Positions 5,063-6,275 of a stretch of DNA of 6,275 nt are shown here, one piece after another (position 1 is the stretch's first letter; every line of letters begins with the position of its first letter). Source of the stretch: an uncultured Bacilli bacterium (GTDB lineage Bacteria > Bacillota_I > Bacilli_A > RF39 > UBA660); assembly GCA_947624075.1 (NCBI GenBank), contig CANQIM010000071.1, forward strand, positions 1-6,275. The letters run 5' to 3'. Below the pieces are notes generated by a model, which saw only the letters and a list, made by a program, of their open reading frames with translations, made no database searches and was not told where the DNA came from. Both the position numbers and the translations under genes were made by a program.

Positions 5063-6275
5063 TTACTTCTTTAGCAAATTTTTGATTAACTTTTTTATTT
5101 TATTACTTTTATTAAAATAAATGATTTCTTGTTTTTGTTTTTTTACATCTGCTCCTTCAATATCACGATCATACCTATAATTATATTCTGAATCTTTAAT
5201 ATCAATGATAGCTTGTTCGTGAGCTCTTACATCTGCTCCTTCAATTTCATTAACAAACCAATAATTATATTCTAGATCTTTACTATCAATGACTACTTGT
5301 TCGTGAGCTTTTATATCTGCTCCTTCAATATCACGAGCAAACTTATAATTATATTTTGGATCTTTACTATCAATGACTACTTGTTCGTGAGCTTTTATAT
5401 CTGCTCCTTCAATATCACGAGCAAACTTATAATTATATTTTGGATCTTTACTATCAATGACTACTTGTTCGTGAGCTTTTATATCTGCTCCTTTAACTTT
5501 AAGAGCATATAAATAATTATATTCTGGATCCTTACTATCAATGATTGCTTGTTCGTGGGATTTTATATCTGCTCCTTTAACATCAAAAACATAACAATAA
5601 TTATATTCTGGATCTTTGCTATCGATGATTACTTGTCCATGAGCTCTTACATCTGCTCCTTTAATACCGAAAGCATAATCATAATTATAAAGTAAATCTT
5701 TACTATCGATAATTACTTGTCCATGAGCTCTTACATCTGCTCCTTTAACATTATAAGCAAAGTCATAATTATATCTTGGATCTTTACTATCGATGACTAC
5801 TTGTTCGTGGGCTTTTATATCTGCTCCTTTAACATTATAAGCAAACCAATAATTATATTCTAGATCTTTGCTATCGATGATTACTTGTCCATGAGCTCTT
5901 ACATCTGCTCCTTTAACTTTAAGAGCATATAAATAATTATATTTTAGATCTTTGCTATCGATGATTACTTGTTCGTGAGCTCTTACATCTGCTCCTTTAA
6001 CATCACGAACAAAATAATAATTATATTCTGGATCTTTACTATCAATGACTACTTGTTCGTGGGCTTTTATATCTGCTCTTTCAATTTTATCAGCAAAATA
6101 ATAATTATATTTTGGATCTTTACTATCAATGACTACTTGTTCGTGGGTTTTTACATCTGCTCCTTCAAAATTATGAGCAAAATAATAATTATATTCTGGA
6201 TCTTTACTATCAATGACTACTTGTTCGTGGGATTTTATATCTGCTCCTTTAATTTTACGAGCAAAATAATAATTA
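5063..6275 (-). CDS. Repeat protein with tandem 28-residue helical repeats, C-terminal part (5' end beyond window)
   Basis: A single open frame runs from the right edge to a TAA at 5065-5063, giving 403 residues with no internal stop and no in-frame start, so the N-terminus is missing. It contains the last 11 or so residues of one repeat, then thirteen complete 28-residue repeats. The consensus first half is D-I/V-K/R-A-H-E/G-Q-V-V/I-I-D-S-K-D. The second half is P-E-Y-N-Y-x-F-A-x-x-V-K-G-A. Asp1, His5, Gln7, Ile10, Asp11, Lys13, Asp14, Tyr17, Asn18, Tyr19 and Ala28 are identical in all thirteen. The pattern suggests two short helices per unit (about 1-12 and 16-25), that is an alpha solenoid. 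After the last unit comes a degenerate half-repeat (DVKKQKQEII) and a basic tail ending in LLKK, likely a C-terminal cap. I do not recognise a named family; from memory, similar repeats occur in uncharacterised proteins of gut Firmicutes. Function, localisation and any link to the transporter are unknown. Confidence 0.88.
   Translation of the reverse strand, partial: NYYFARKIKGADIKSHEQVVIDSKDPEYNYYFAHNFEGADVKTHEQVVIDSKDPKYNYYFADKIERADIKAHEQVVIDSKDPEYNYYFVRDVKGADVRAHEQVIIDSKDLKYNYLYALKVKGADVRAHGQVIIDSKDLEYNYWFAYNVKGADIKAHEQVVIDSKDPRYNYDFAYNVKGADVRAHGQVIIDSKDLLYNYDYAFGIKGADVRAHGQVIIDSKDPEYNYCYVFDVKGADIKSHEQAIIDSKDPEYNYLYALKVKGADIKAHEQVVIDSKDPKYNYKFARDIEGADIKAHEQVVIDSKDPKYNYKFARDIEGADIKAHEQVVIDSKDLEYNYWFVNEIEGADVRAHEQAIIDIKDSEYNYRYDRDIEGADVKKQKQEIIYFNKSNKIKKLIKNLLKK
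5150..6274 (-). repeat. Tandem array of 84-bp coding repeats, exact period
   Basis: The plus-strand anchor ATCTGCTC (Gly/Arg-Ala-Asp junction on the coding strand) begins at 5147 and recurs every 84 bp, without a single slip, at 14 positions up to 6239. Complete units span 5150-5233, 5234-5317 and so on to 6158-6241; the partial unit 6242-6274 continues off the right edge. There are no non-coding spacers, and the period is an exact multiple of three with one open frame throughout, so the array is coding. Units differ at both synonymous and coding sites, mostly in the second half of each unit. Confidence 0.95.
5315..5482 (-). repeat. Two adjacent 84-bp units identical at every base
   Basis: Positions 5315-5398 and 5399-5482 are the same over all 84 bases. 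The identity runs into the flanking units, about 11 bases rightward into the next unit and some 40 bases leftward into the previous one. All other neighbouring units differ at several positions, so this pair points to a recent unit duplication or local gene conversion. Confidence 0.93.

Noticed and set aside
5297..5512. Plus-strand open frame of 71 codons with internal MFVSFYICSFN repeats
   Set aside because: It is the antisense shadow of the 84-bp coding repeats. Its own periodicity comes from the minus-strand gene, and it spans the two identical units where chance stops happen to be absent. It has no convincing ribosome site.
5150..6274. Assignment of the array to TALE, pentapeptide, DUF4116 or leucine-rich repeats
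   Set aside because: The 28-residue period and invariant residues (His5, Gln7, Tyr17-Asn18-Tyr19, Gly27-Ala28) do not match the length or signature of those families as I know them. Only the general idea of a modular variable surface is shared.
5147..6275. CRISPR-like array, suggested by the regular 84-bp spacing of a shared motif
   Set aside because: There are no unique spacers between constant repeats. The whole unit is homologous from copy to copy, the period is a multiple of three and one reading frame stays open throughout, so this is a coding repeat.
5..6275. Possible Mycoplasma-type genetic code (TGA as Trp), considered because of the low G+C
   Set aside because: Tryptophan is encoded by TGG wherever I checked in these genes, the reading frames contain no in-frame TGA and all three stops are TAA. 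There is no evidence for reassignment in this window.

Overview
The window is very AT-rich DNA (G+C looks like roughly a quarter by eye, not computed). All three genes lie on the minus strand. They use TAA stops, strong GGAGG-type ribosome binding sites and TGG for tryptophan, and no in-frame TGA is needed. This fits a low-GC Firmicute or Mollicutes-related bacterium using the standard bacterial code, perhaps a gut Bacilli/RF39-like or Erysipelotrichia-like lineage. The lineage is inferred from composition and gene type only.

Layout, in the direction of transcription (right to left). (1) 6275 to 5063 is the C-terminal 403 residues of a repeat protein whose start lies beyond the right edge. 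It contains thirteen complete 28-residue repeats plus part of another, each exactly 84 bp, followed by a half-repeat cap and a basic tail. It has no start codon in the window, so a start-to-stop ORF search misses it. (2) 5062 to 4687 is about 375 bp of AT-rich non-coding DNA. It holds two perfect 12-bp inverted repeats and, at its left end, a plausible promoter. (3) 4674 to 2440 is the first ABC transporter gene, with a GTG start and 744 aa. (4) 2440 to 5 is the second ABC transporter gene, with an ATG start and 811 aa. The stop of the first and the start of the second overlap by one base (TAATG).

Both ABC genes encode MacB-type proteins: an N-terminal ATPase fused to an FtsX/MacB permease with one membrane segment, a large extracellular domain and three more membrane segments. 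They look like the two halves of one heterodimeric, translationally coupled transporter that couples ATP use to work at the outer face of the membrane. The substrate is unknown. The first has an extracellular three-cysteine cluster; the second has a long soluble insert between ATPase and permease.

The most unusual element is the repeat array. Its backbone is almost invariant, but one predicted helix face (repeat positions 16, 20, 23 and 24) is highly variable. Two adjacent units are identical at DNA level, and linked synonymous and coding differences show mosaic exchange between units. It looks like a modular helical binding scaffold under active copy-number and sequence turnover. No functional link to the transporter is shown beyond adjacency and shared strand.
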